In this document: positions 19,729 through 27,787 of the stretch, in pieces | How the letters are laid out: each line of letters begins with the position of its first letter | Position numbering within the stretch: the first letter of the stretch is position 1 | DNA from: Metabacillus bambusae | Lineage (GTDB): Bacteria; Bacillota; Bacilli; Bacillales; Bacillaceae | Length of the DNA stretch: 64,000 bases | Assembly (NCBI RefSeq): GCF_017497975.1 | Contig: NZ_JAGDEL010000009.1 | Span: 62,001 to 126,000 of the forward strand | Direction: 5' to 3' | Made by a program: the position numbers and the translations under genes | The notes under the pieces: model-generated | The model's input: the letters and a program-made list of their open reading frames with translations, nothing else | What the model was told of the DNA's origin: nothing | Databases searched by the model: none

Positions 19729-21348
19729 ATGAAAAATGGTCGTAAAAGGTTAAAGTCAATATTTTGTTTATTAGCTTTGTTTGTACTAGTGATTGCTGGC
19801 TGTTCTAATAAAGAGTCTGCAAGTACAGAGAACGAAAATACTAAAAAGGGTGCTATGGAGTCATACGGTGTAGGTGATACATTTAAAGCTAGTGAAGAAA
19901 TTGAATTACCAATTCTATATTCGGATCAACCAACTTATCCTTATAAAGAAGATTGGTTATTGTGGGAAAAGATAAAAGAAATGACGAATGTTTCGCTAAA
20001 ACCTACAATCGTACCAATGAGTGATTACACTCAAAAACGTAGCTTGTTAATTAGCTCAGGTGATGCACCATTAATTATCCCTAAAACATACCCAGGTGAA
20101 GAGTCAGCTTTTGTTTCTTCTGGAGCGATTCTACCAATTAGTGATTATATTGATAAAATGCCTCACTTCAAAGATAAAGTGGAAAAATGGCAGCTAGAGG
20201 ATGAGATAGAAGGCTTACGTCAAAATGACGGTAAATTTTATTTATTGCCAGGACTACATGAGGAAGTTTGGCCAGATTATACACTAATTGTTCGAACAGA
20301 TATTTTTGAAAAGCATAATATTGCAATTCCAACTACTTGGGATGAATTATATGAAGCAATGAAAAAATTAAAAGAACTATATCCAGATGTAACACCATTC
20401 TCAGATCGATTCTTATTTGATAGTACACTTAATATAGCTGCTGTTGGATTTGGTACAAAAGCAGGCTGGGGATATGGAAATGGATTAACATATGATGAAT
20501 CAGCAGATGAATTTATCTATTCTGCAACAACTAACGAATATAAAGAATTACTAACTTACTTTAATAAATTAGTATCAGAAGGATTACTTGATAAAGAAAG
20601 CTTTACACAGGAAGATGATCAGGCAGTCCAAAAGTTTGTCACTGGTAAATCCTTTATTATTAATGGTAATTCACAAACTCTTATCTTACATCGAAACGAT
20701 ATGGATAAAACGCTTGGTAAAGATAACTACTCAATTTCTAAAATTACCGTTCCAGGCGGTCCAGCAGGTCAACTTATGTCGGGTTCTAGATTAGAAAATG
20801 GTGTTATGATCTCTTCAAAAGCGAAGGAAAGTGAAAATTTCGATGCCATCCTACAATTTATTGATTGGCTTTATTATAGTGACGAAGGCCAAGAATTTGC
20901 TAAATGGGGTGTTGAAGGAACAACATTTACTAAAACAGATGGTGTTAGAAAATTAGTAGATGATGTAAATTATAATGGGCTTAATCCAGCTGGCACAAAG
21001 GATTTACGAACTGAGTTTGGTTTCTCTGGAGGAGTATTTGCCTATGGTGGAACAACAGATCTACTACATTCAATGATGAGTGAGGAAGAGATTAAATTCC
21101 AGGAAGATATGGCAAAAGTTAAAACAGCAATTCCGGCAGAACCACCGATTCCGTATTCAATGGAAGATAGAGAAAAGGTAACATTACTAAATACACCATT
21201 AAAAGACTACTCAGTTCAAAATACACTAAAGTTTATCATTGGAGAACGTGATTTAAGCGAGTTTGATGCATTTGTTAAAGAACTAGAAGGCCAAGGACTA
21301 CAACAATACCTAGATCTTGCTAATAAAACATATAAAGATAATAAATAG
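19729..21348 (+). CDS. Sugar ABC transporter solute-binding lipoprotein, second locus
   Basis: 539 residues. The signal peptide has basic KNGRKRLK, an apolar core and lipobox IAGC (about residues 22-25), followed by a polar linker. The body fits family 1 solute-binding proteins of the LplA group. Its ribosome binding site is AAAGGGGAGG. Gene order here is permease-permease-lipoprotein, the reverse of the first locus. A hairpin terminator follows. It is the expected receptor of this importer; the ligand is unknown. Confidence 0.88.
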   Translation: MKNGRKRLKSIFCLLALFVLVIAGCSNKESASTENENTKKGAMESYGVGDTFKASEEIELPILYSDQPTYPYKEDWLLWEKIKEMTNVSLKPTIVPMSDYTQKRSLLISSGDAPLIIPKTYPGEESAFVSSGAILPISDYIDKMPHFKDKVEKWQLEDEIEGLRQNDGKFYLLPGLHEEVWPDYTLIVRTDIFEKHNIAIPTTWDELYEAMKKLKELYPDVTPFSDRFLFDSTLNIAAVGFGTKAGWGYGNGLTYDESADEFIYSATTNEYKELLTYFNKLVSEGLLDKESFTQEDDQAVQKFVTGKSFIINGNSQTLILHRNDMDKTLGKDNYSISKITVPGGPAGQLMSGSRLENGVMISSKAKESENFDAILQFIDWLYYSDEGQEFAKWGVEGTTFTKTDGVRKLVDDVNYNGLNPAGTKDLRTEFGFSGGVFAYGGTTDLLHSMMSEEEIKFQEDMAKVKTAIPAEPPIPYSMEDREKVTLLNTPLKDYSVQNTLKFIIGERDLSEFDAFVKELEGQGLQQYLDLANKTYKDNK

Positions 21349-21371
21349 TCAAAGTAGGTAAATGATATAGG

Positions 21372-21408
21372 AGGTTGCCTTTTCGTATGAAAGGGCAACC
21401 TAGTTTTA
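21372..21408 (+). terminator. Intrinsic terminator after the second lipoprotein gene
   Basis: AGGTTGCC pairs with GGCAACCT across TTTTCGTATGAAAG and is followed by TAGTTTTAT; the U-tract is short. Confidence 0.7.
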
Positions 21409-21499
21409 TCAAATTAGAGGAAATTGAAAGAAAAATAGCCTATTTTACATAAAAAGTTGTAAAAATAATTGTAAAAAAAGAAAAAGATGGTGAAAAATC

Positions 21500-22255
21500 A
21501 TGGAAGAAAAGAAAGAGTTTGGTCAAGGAATCTTATACATAATTACAAACTATATCTATTGGCTGCTGTTAACAAATATTTATTTTGTAGTAACAAATAG
21601 CTTATTTATCTTTTTCTTTATGACATTAAAACCGTCATTTTCTAATATTCTATTATACTTTTTGGCATTACTACCAACAGGACCAGCAATTGCTGCTATG
21701 TGTTACTCAATGGAGAAGCTTGTAAGAACGAAAGAAATATCACCAACACGTGATTTTTTCTATGGCTACAAAAAGAATGTAAAAGATACCTTTTCTGTGT
21801 GGTTGCCAATACTAGTCGTTTACTTCATTTTAATAGTAGATTTACAATATCTCCGCAAGTCTACATCTGATACAAGTCAAATAATATCCATTGTGATTTT
21901 CCTTCTTACGTTAATATGGACGATGTTATGCTTAAACATTCTTACGATTAATGCTAGGTATAAATTTAGAATAAGGGATGTTTGGAAATTGTCAGTATAC
22001 TATAGCTTTACGAAATTTAAACAAACATTCGGTAATTTTTTGATTTTATTTATCGTAGCATTTGTTACAACCGTAACAACGGATTTTTTAATTGTTTTTA
22101 CTTCTAGCATTATTGCTTACCTTATGATGCTAAATATGAAAGAGATGCTGACAGATCTTGAATTGAAATTTTTAAAGCCAAGTACTGAAAATTCAATTGA
22201 AAAGAATATGAACAAAAGCGTAAGCGCCTTGAACAGCCTAAGGCAAATAAGATGA
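21500..22255 (+). CDS. DUF624 membrane protein (YesL family) with repeat-derived C-terminus
   Basis: 251 residues and about six membrane helices (for example IYWLLLTNIYFVVTNSLFIF near the N-terminus). It is a paralogue of the gene at 15033 and is likewise attached to a YesMN/LplABC-type locus. The last dozen residues (about SVSALNSLRQIR) and the stop codon are encoded by the end of a family-B dispersed repeat that begins at about 22211, so the original C-terminus has been replaced or extended by insertion. Function of the family is unknown. Confidence 0.8.
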   Translation: MEEKKEFGQGILYIITNYIYWLLLTNIYFVVTNSLFIFFFMTLKPSFSNILLYFLALLPTGPAIAAMCYSMEKLVRTKEISPTRDFFYGYKKNVKDTFSVWLPILVVYFILIVDLQYLRKSTSDTSQIISIVIFLLTLIWTMLCLNILTINARYKFRIRDVWKLSVYYSFTKFKQTFGNFLILFIVAFVTTVTTDFLIVFTSSIIAYLMMLNMKEMLTDLELKFLKPSTENSIEKNMNKSVSALNSLRQIR

Positions 22256-22375
22256 TTTAGAAGAGAAGGCGTTCTTTGCCTTCAATTCTAAATTAGCTAG
22301 ACCCTAGAGGGGCTAGGAGCTGGATGTCGTGCGCTTATCCACAGTTCAAGAATTTTATAATTTCATAAACGATTA
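22211..22375. repeat. Dispersed repeat family B, copy 2 (inverted)
   Basis: Reverse complement of the 3.3 kb copy: AAAAGCGTAAGCGCCTTGAA, the GAAGGCGTTCTTTGCCTTC hairpin, then AGCTGGATGTCGTGCGCTTA and CAAGAATTTTATAATTTC. The left end lies inside the DUF624 reading frame and supplies its stop. Confidence 0.88.
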
Positions 22376-22487
22376 AAAATGGAGAAAATCCACTAGGGTG
22401 GCAATTCTAATACAAAAGAAATAAGCTAGTTTGTTGATTTTAAGCCCCACTGTAATCCCAATTGTAGGTTGGGAGAAATAATCCTAC

Positions 22488-22499
22488 CATACTAGTATA
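22488..22499 (+). promoter_or_regulatory. CATACTAGTATA operator before the NIF3-uxuA-gntR genes
   Basis: It shares TACCATACTAGTAT with the two sites at 17458 and 17544. It lies about 110 bases before the first gene of this group, which suggests a common regulator for both halves of the locus. Confidence 0.65.
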
Positions 22500-22605
22500 G
22501 TTGTGATTGGCTTAAATTTCTAAAATTCCGGTATTCAGAATAAGTCTCCTTCATGTAAATAGATATCAAGAAAAGTTAATCTTTTCCTGTTAGGGAGTTG
22601 ATAAA

Positions 22606-23400
22606 ATGACGATAACAATTCAGGATGTAATAACTAAATTAACAAAACCAGTTGATAAGCTTGAAATAAGTGTTGATAAGCTAGTGTTTGGAGATCCGTC
22701 CACAGATGTTAAAGGTATTATAGTCGCATTTGTTGCATCCCACTACGTAATTCAGTGTGCAATAGACATGGGAGCAAACCTTATCATAACCCATGAAGGT
22801 ACATTCTACAGTCACCATGACAGAATAGAACTTCTAGAACTTGATTCTGTGTACCGTAATAAGCGAAAAATGATTGATGAAACGGGTATTGCAATTTATC
22901 GCTTTCATGACTATTGGCATAAGTATCAACCTGATGGAATTATGGTGGGGTTAGTTCATGCATTAGGTTGGGATCGCTATGTTGAAAAAAATAAAGCAAC
23001 ATCAACTTTACTGACTATACCTATTATGACTGTTAAGGAGATTGCTGATTATGTAAAAAGAAAGCTTTCTATACCTTTTGTACGTGTTATCGGAGATATG
23101 TCGATGCCATGCACTAGAATTGGATTATTAGCAGGATATCGAGGTGGAGGGGACATAGCTATACCACTATTTGAACAGGGAGATCTTGATTTAATCATTT
23201 ACGGCGAGGGCCCCGAGTGGGAGACACCCGAATACGTTCGGGACGCCATCTTTCAAGGGAGAAATAAGGCGTTAATTAGTATAGGGCATGCCGCTAGTGA
23301 GGAACCAGGAATGGAGTATCTTGCTGAACTAACAAAGGGCTTTTTTCCAGGCATTCCTATTCACTATATTTCCGAGAAAAATCCCTTTCAATTTCTCTAA
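22606..23400 (+). CDS. NIF3-like (DUF34) dinuclear metal protein
   Basis: 264 residues. NIF3 hallmarks are visible: ITHEGTFYSHHD near residues 65-76 as the first metal-ligand region and GHAASEEPGMEYLAE near the C-terminus supplying His and Glu. Family members form hexameric toroids with two metal ions per subunit; their substrate is not established, and cyclohydrolase-like or repair hydrolysis has been suggested. Here it is the first gene before mannonate dehydratase and a GntR regulator, so a role in uronate or sugar-acid metabolism is likely, perhaps hydrolysing a lactone or damaged intermediate. That role is inference. Confidence 0.8.
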   Translation: MTITIQDVITKLTKPVDKLEISVDKLVFGDPSTDVKGIIVAFVASHYVIQCAIDMGANLIITHEGTFYSHHDRIELLELDSVYRNKRKMIDETGIAIYRFHDYWHKYQPDGIMVGLVHALGWDRYVEKNKATSTLLTIPIMTVKEIADYVKRKLSIPFVRVIGDMSMPCTRIGLLAGYRGGGDIAIPLFEQGDLDLIIYGEGPEWETPEYVRDAIFQGRNKALISIGHAASEEPGMEYLAELTKGFFPGIPIHYISEKNPFQFL

Positions 23401-23524
23401 TGGCATTAATACAAATGATGATCAATTCCCAAGCTTTTAATTGATATAAACTAAACTAGCAATTTTTATAAATAACAAAGTATAGCTTGATTTAACTAAT
23501 ACATAAATGATGGAGGTTATATAA

Positions 23525-24631
23525 ATGAAAATCACATTTCGATGGTTTGGCAATCAAGATGATAGTGTTACATTAGACCAAATCAGGCAAATACCTGGTA
23601 TGGATGGAATTGTAGGAGGACTTCATGATATTCCTGCTGGGGAAGTTTGGCCGCTTGATCAAATTCTGGCATTAAAGAAAGAGATTGAAGATAAAGGTTT
23701 AAATCTTGATGTGATTGAAAGTGTTAATGTGCATGAAGATATTAAATTAGGGCTTCCTACACGTGATCTTTATATTAACAATTATCAAGAGACAATTCGA
23801 AATTTAGCTCAAGCTGGAATAAAGGTTATTTGTTATAACTTTATGCCGATATTCGACTGGACGAGATCAGAGCTTGCGAAGGAATTACCAGATGGATCAA
23901 CCGCATTAGCATATGAAAAGGCCAAAGTAGAAGAGGTAGATCCTGCTGTTTTAATAAAAATGATCGAAAGCTCATCAAATGGTTTTTCAATGCCGGGTTG
24001 GGAACCAGAACGTGTTAGTAAGATTAAGCGTGCATTTGAATTATATAGAGATGTTACAGAAGAGGATTTATTTGCTCATCTACAATACTTTTTGGAGAAA
24101 ATTATTCCAGTTGCAGAGGAATGTGACGTGAGAATGGCCATCCATCCAGATGACCCGCCATGGTCTATTTTTGGGCTACCAAAAATTGTGATAAATAAGG
24201 AAAACCTAGAAAGAATTGTGAAATTAGTTGATAGTCCATACAATGGATTAACTTTGTGTTCTGGATCATTAGGTGCAAATCCAAACAACGATATTCCAGA
24301 TATAATGAGACACTTTTCAGCAATGGGGCGAATTCCATTTGCTCATATTCGTAACGTGAAAATCTATGAAAATGGTGATTTTACAGAAAGTTCTCATCGT
24401 AGCAGTGACGGTTCTTTGGACATATATGAAATTGTAAAAGCGTTACATGATACAGGATACACAGGTTATATTCGACCTGATCATGGGCGAATGATCTGGG
24501 GTGAACAGGCTCGTCCTGGCTATGGCTTGTATGATCGTGCACTTGGAATTATGTACATTTTGGGCATTTGGGATAGCTTAGAAAAAGTAAAACAGTCAAA
24601 AGAAATTGTTGGCGGTCAAGCTCTGGCTTAA
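23525..24631 (+). CDS. uxuA: D-mannonate dehydratase
   Basis: 368 residues, the usual length for UxuA. The N-terminus MKITFRWFGNQDDSVTLDQI, the stretch GGLHDIPAGEVWP and CYNFMPIFDWTRS are typical, as are HPDDPPW and HIRNVK regions that carry metal ligands and SSDGSLDIYEI near the end. It is a TIM-barrel metal enzyme converting D-mannonate to 2-keto-3-deoxygluconate, the committed step of glucuronate breakdown. No uxaC, uxuB, kdgK or kdgA is in the window, so the pathway must be completed elsewhere. The ribosome binding site is TGGAGG. Confidence 0.93.
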   Translation: MKITFRWFGNQDDSVTLDQIRQIPGMDGIVGGLHDIPAGEVWPLDQILALKKEIEDKGLNLDVIESVNVHEDIKLGLPTRDLYINNYQETIRNLAQAGIKVICYNFMPIFDWTRSELAKELPDGSTALAYEKAKVEEVDPAVLIKMIESSSNGFSMPGWEPERVSKIKRAFELYRDVTEEDLFAHLQYFLEKIIPVAEECDVRMAIHPDDPPWSIFGLPKIVINKENLERIVKLVDSPYNGLTLCSGSLGANPNNDIPDIMRHFSAMGRIPFAHIRNVKIYENGDFTESSHRSSDGSLDIYEIVKALHDTGYTGYIRPDHGRMIWGEQARPGYGLYDRALGIMYILGIWDSLEKVKQSKEIVGGQALA

Positions 24632-24663
24632 ACTCGTAAATTAGCTGTGAGGATTCAAATAAC

Positions 24664-24706
24664 AAGATTGCATCAGGATGCTTTTTGTCAAAAACGTGAT
24701 GCTTTC
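24664..24706 (+). terminator. Possible terminator or attenuator between uxuA and gntR
   Basis: GCATCA at about 24668 can pair with TGATGC at about 24698, or with GATGC directly beside it before TTTTT. Either structure would reduce readthrough into the regulator gene. Weak call. Confidence 0.35.
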
Positions 24707-24783
24707 TTGTTGGTTCTAAGTACAAAGGAAAAGGGACAGTATTTACTAGTATTGAAAAATAGGAATGAAGGGGGAAGATCGTC

Positions 24784-25461
24784 ATGTATACCGACTATAA
24801 AACACAAGCAACATCGACACGTGAACAGGTTTATCAAGAATTGAAATCACAAATCTTAAGTTTGCAGCTTGTTCCTGGTACCAGCATTTCAGAAAAGGAA
24901 ATGTCACTCGAATACAATGTTAGCCGTACACCGATAAGAGAAAGCTTTCTCCGTCTTTCACAAGAAGGACTACTTGATGTTTATCCGCAAAGAGGCACAT
25001 TTGTTTCGTTAATTGATTTAAACCTTGCTGAAGAAGCAAGATTTATGCGGGAGCATCTTGAAAGAGCTGTTATCCAATTAGCTTGTAGGGATTTTTCAAA
25101 AGATAATTTATTGGCACTTGAAATGAACTTAAGCATGCAAAAGGTGTGTATTGAACAACAGGATTATCGGAAAATGTTTGAATTAGATGAAGAATATCAT
25201 CAAACGATTTTTTCAGGCTGTAACAAAAGGAATACGTGGTTAATTATTCAGCAAATGAATGTTCATTTTAATAGAAGTCGTATGCTAAGGTTAGCTACTG
25301 ACTTTAATTGGGATACGATTTTTGCACAACATGAAGAAATAGTAGTTGCAATAAAAGAAAAAAAGCCAGAACTTGCTGATGAGCTAATGCAAGAGCACCT
25401 ACTACAAGCAGTGATCGACAAAGAATTTTTAAAGAGAAATTATCCAATGTATTTTAAATAG
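24784..25461 (+). CDS. GntR/FCD-family transcriptional regulator
   Basis: 225 residues. The N-terminal winged helix spans about 10-75 (TSTREQVYQELKSQI, SRTPIRESFLRLSQEG, QRGTFVS); an all-helical FCD effector domain follows, with EEYHQTIFSGCNKRN contributing likely metal ligands. FCD members frequently sense sugar acids. It directly follows uxuA, and three identical-core palindromes (CATACTAGTAT) lie before the two halves of the locus, so I infer it represses both and is released by a hexuronate intermediate. The start ATG has GAAGGGGGAAG upstream. Confidence 0.88.
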   Translation: MYTDYKTQATSTREQVYQELKSQILSLQLVPGTSISEKEMSLEYNVSRTPIRESFLRLSQEGLLDVYPQRGTFVSLIDLNLAEEARFMREHLERAVIQLACRDFSKDNLLALEMNLSMQKVCIEQQDYRKMFELDEEYHQTIFSGCNKRNTWLIIQQMNVHFNRSRMLRLATDFNWDTIFAQHEEIVVAIKEKKPELADELMQEHLLQAVIDKEFLKRNYPMYFK

Positions 25462-25621
25462 GCTGACTCAGTGTGCAAACATCTACCCACGAAATGAAAG
25501 CTACACATTTCCTTGTATGAAGAAAAAGCGGTAGAAAACAGGATTGAAAGGAATTCGAAAATGACTGCCGCTCCCCTTTATCTTAAGGATGTTAATTAAC
25601 GTAGTTCCTTTTCTGTATTCT

Positions 25622-26059
25622 TCAAAAATCTAATTCCATCACACTTGAAAGATCCTGAAATCCAAGCTGTTCATATAATCGTTTTGCTGGATTACCTGCA
25701 TAAACATTTAGGATGATCTTTTGAAAACCTTGATACTTTAAGTGTTCCAGAGCCTGGATCATTAATTGTTTGCCTAAACCTGATTTTCTGAACTCGGGTA
25801 AAACATAAAGAGAAGTGATGCTGCCTGTTTTGTACATATTTATAGGATTGAAGTCAGGTCCTAGTAATACCCATCCCGCAATCATATTATTTTCTAAGGC
25901 AACGAGGTAATAGGAACCGCTATTTAATAAGGGAATAAATATGTTGAAGCCACTTTGAGCATCGATTTGAACTAAACCCATCGTACTTTCATTCATAACC
26001 TCTATCGTCATGTGTAGAAGCTTATTTGTCTCTGTCAAGTTAGCCTTTCTAATCAACAA
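25622..26059 (-). CDS. GNAT family N-acetyltransferase
   Basis: 145 residues with the acetyl-CoA motif LYVLPEFRKSGLGKQLMIQAL (conserved core RKSGLGKQL) at about residues 85-105 and a C-terminal NPAKRLYEQLGFQ typical of GNAT folds. The substrate cannot be predicted. It stands alone on the minus strand between the sugar locus and the secretion locus. Confidence 0.85.
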   Translation of the reverse strand: MLIRKANLTETNKLLHMTIEVMNESTMGLVQIDAQSGFNIFIPLLNSGSYYLVALENNMIAGWVLLGPDFNPINMYKTGSITSLYVLPEFRKSGLGKQLMIQALEHLKYQGFQKIILNVYAGNPAKRLYEQLGFQDLSSVMELDF

Positions 26060-26386
26060 TTAAGACACCTCAATCCTTTATCCCGTATTTACCGGGTAGT
26101 AAGACCCCCACTGAATGAAAATCAAAATCACTGTTATTAAACATTCGAACATAAAAATAGTGTATGATCAATTGAGGAATAGGTGTGTGTCTATGAGTTG
26201 AAAAGTCATGTACTGTGGCTGATTGTTAAAAAGTAAAAAAAGTGAACATAAGTGATTCTGACTATATTTCAGAAATAAGGGTTAAAATGACCATAACAGG
26301 AAGAGTTGTTGTTTAGCTACAACAATTAAGTGGGAATATAAGATGTTTTATATATGATATACTTACGTAAGAAGGGAAGTGTCTGG
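26060..26386. other. Gap between GNAT gene and small ORF
   Basis: No gene is supported. It holds divergent upstream sequence; near the right end TTTATATATGATATACTTACG looks like a -10 region (TATACT at about 26358) for the following small gene. Confidence 0.4.
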
Positions 26387-26569
26387 TTGAAAAACTCAAA
26401 CAATCTGTTCAATGATGGAGAAGTGGTAAGGGTTCAGAAAACAGGAGAGCTAGTTACAATTTCAAAATCACAATATGTAAAACATATGAAAAAGTACTCA
26501 TACAAAGTGATTGAACATCCAAGCACCTTTTATTTTGAAGAAGAGCTGCAAAAGTCACAAGAAAATTAA
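26387..26569 (+). CDS. Small conserved-looking protein, unknown function
   Basis: 60 residues from a TTG start, with AAGGGAAG 9 bases upstream. An upstream in-frame ATG at 26354 lies in an apparent promoter, so it is less likely. The protein is soluble and charged (DGEVVRVQKTGELVTISKSQ, then HMKKYSYKVIEHPSTFYF), reminiscent of a small beta-rich SH3-like domain. It is followed by a terminator and precedes the type VII locus. I do not recognise the family. Confidence 0.6.
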   Translation: MKNSNNLFNDGEVVRVQKTGELVTISKSQYVKHMKKYSYKVIEHPSTFYFEEELQKSQEN

Positions 26570-26991
26570 GGTAAATAAGTAATACCTAGGTAAATGCGTA
26601 TTTAGAAAAAGAGATCACCTCCATTCAGGGGTGGTTTTTTTATTGTTCGTGATTAAAGTCCTAACTTAAAATGTTTCCACTTATTTTCTAAGTACTTATT
26701 ACTCAAAATCGAGGATAGACTTTTATGAACATAATACTGTAGACATTTTTGGGTTATAGGGATAAAGATCTCTTTTTATGGCTGGAATAGATTTTTTCTG
26801 TATTTATCTGGGAAGATATGTTATTGGTATATTATAGGAAAAACCTGGTGTTTGGAGAGAGTAGGTAAAAAGAACGTTAATAGGAACACCATGTTTAAGA
26901 AACTCTAGTTTAATAGAAAAATGATAATCAGGGTACTCACAATTAATATAGATGAATACCAAATAAAACAAATAATAGGGAGAGATTTTAA
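26570..26991. other. Intergenic region before esxA
   Basis: It contains a palindrome TACCTAGGTA at 26584-26593 and the terminator listed next. The rest is AT-rich sequence that must hold the promoter of the WXG100 gene, for example GGTATATTATAGG at about 26826-26838. No reading frame with a credible start is seen. Confidence 0.5.
26615..26641 (+). terminator. Intrinsic terminator after the 60-residue gene
   Basis: CACCTC pairs with GGGGTG across CATTCA, followed by a run of seven T. Confidence 0.75.
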
Positions 26992-27285
26992 ATGTCTGGA
27001 ATCATTCGCGTTACCCCAGCTGAACTAGTGAGTATGTCAAACCGTTATTCAAGTGAAAGCAGCCAAGTTGGAGAGCAAGTTTCTCGTCTTGATACAATGA
27101 TTAGAGAATTAGAAGGAATGTGGGAGGGTGAATCAAGCAGAGCATTCAGCGATCAATACCAAACGCTAAGACCATCTTTCATCCAAATGCAACAGTTACT
27201 TGATGACATTTCTACTCAATTGAACAGCACGGCTAAAGCACTTGAGGATGCTGATCAACAAATTGCAAGTCAAATTAGAGGATAA
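26992..27285 (+). CDS. yukE: WXG100 secreted protein EsxA/YukE
   Basis: 97 residues, the standard WXG100 size. Two helices flank the turn MWEGESS with the WXG motif (Trp-Glu-Gly) at about residue 43. It is the small exported partner of the type VIIb secretion system, which dimerises and is needed for secretion of other substrates. It is the first gene of the locus, with AGGGAGAG as ribosome binding site, and is separated from yukD by 248 bases that include a large hairpin, as expected for a gene made in excess over the machine. Confidence 0.95.
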   Translation: MSGIIRVTPAELVSMSNRYSSESSQVGEQVSRLDTMIRELEGMWEGESSRAFSDQYQTLRPSFIQMQQLLDDISTQLNSTAKALEDADQQIASQIRG

Positions 27286-27477
27286 TCTACATACAAAACC
27301 TCTATGGCATTTTGTTTTAATGTCAACACGAAGGAAAGAAACGGAGTAATGCAGAAAGCCAAATTAGGGTGAAATAGGCTGCAATATCTTTTTTAGAAGT
27401 AAGCTAGTCTAATAGCTTACTAATTTGGAATGTTAACTGGTTCCGTCCCCTTACCTTCTTACAGTCAGTTAAGAGAT

Positions 27478-27514
27478 AAAGGAGCGCTCTTTTTATAAAA
27501 AAGTTGCGCTCCTT
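27478..27514 (+). promoter_or_regulatory. Large hairpin between esxA and yukD
   Basis: AAAGGAGCGC at 27478-27487 pairs with GCGCTCCTT at 27506-27514, and the loop itself pairs (CTTTTT with AAAAAG). No U-tract follows (TCCCTAT), so it is better read as an RNA-stabilising or processing structure, or a weak attenuator. It lies just before the yukD ribosome binding site. Confidence 0.7.
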
Positions 27515-27533
27515 CCCTATGAGGTGAATACAT

Positions 27534-27773
27534 ATGTACATAGAAATCACGATTGATTTAAAAAACTATCAAGAGGATAGCTTTGATTTACGACTATCAA
27601 ACTATCACTCAGTAAAAAAAATGATTGACATCGTCTGGCAGGCAAAGGAATTACACATGGAACCTAAAGAAGGCTCCTGGGTAAGGGTCATTAATAAACA
27701 TAAAGTTGTCCAAGGTAATAAACGCCTATTAGATGTTGGCATTACAACTGGAGACAGAATTGAAATATTATGA
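27534..27773 (+). CDS. yukD: Type VII secretion ubiquitin-like protein YukD/EsaB
   Basis: 79 residues with the beta-grasp pattern of YukD: MYIEITIDLKNY, then KKMIDIVWQ, and the end TTGDRIEIL. YukD/EsaB is a cytoplasmic ubiquitin-like component of the type VIIb system that is not conjugated to other proteins. The ATG has GAGGTGAATACAT upstream. Its stop overlaps an ATG of the yukC frame. Confidence 0.92.
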   Translation: MYIEITIDLKNYQEDSFDLRLSNYHSVKKMIDIVWQAKELHMEPKEGSWVRVINKHKVVQGNKRLLDVGITTGDRIEIL

Positions 27774-27787
27774 AGGAGATAATGGGA

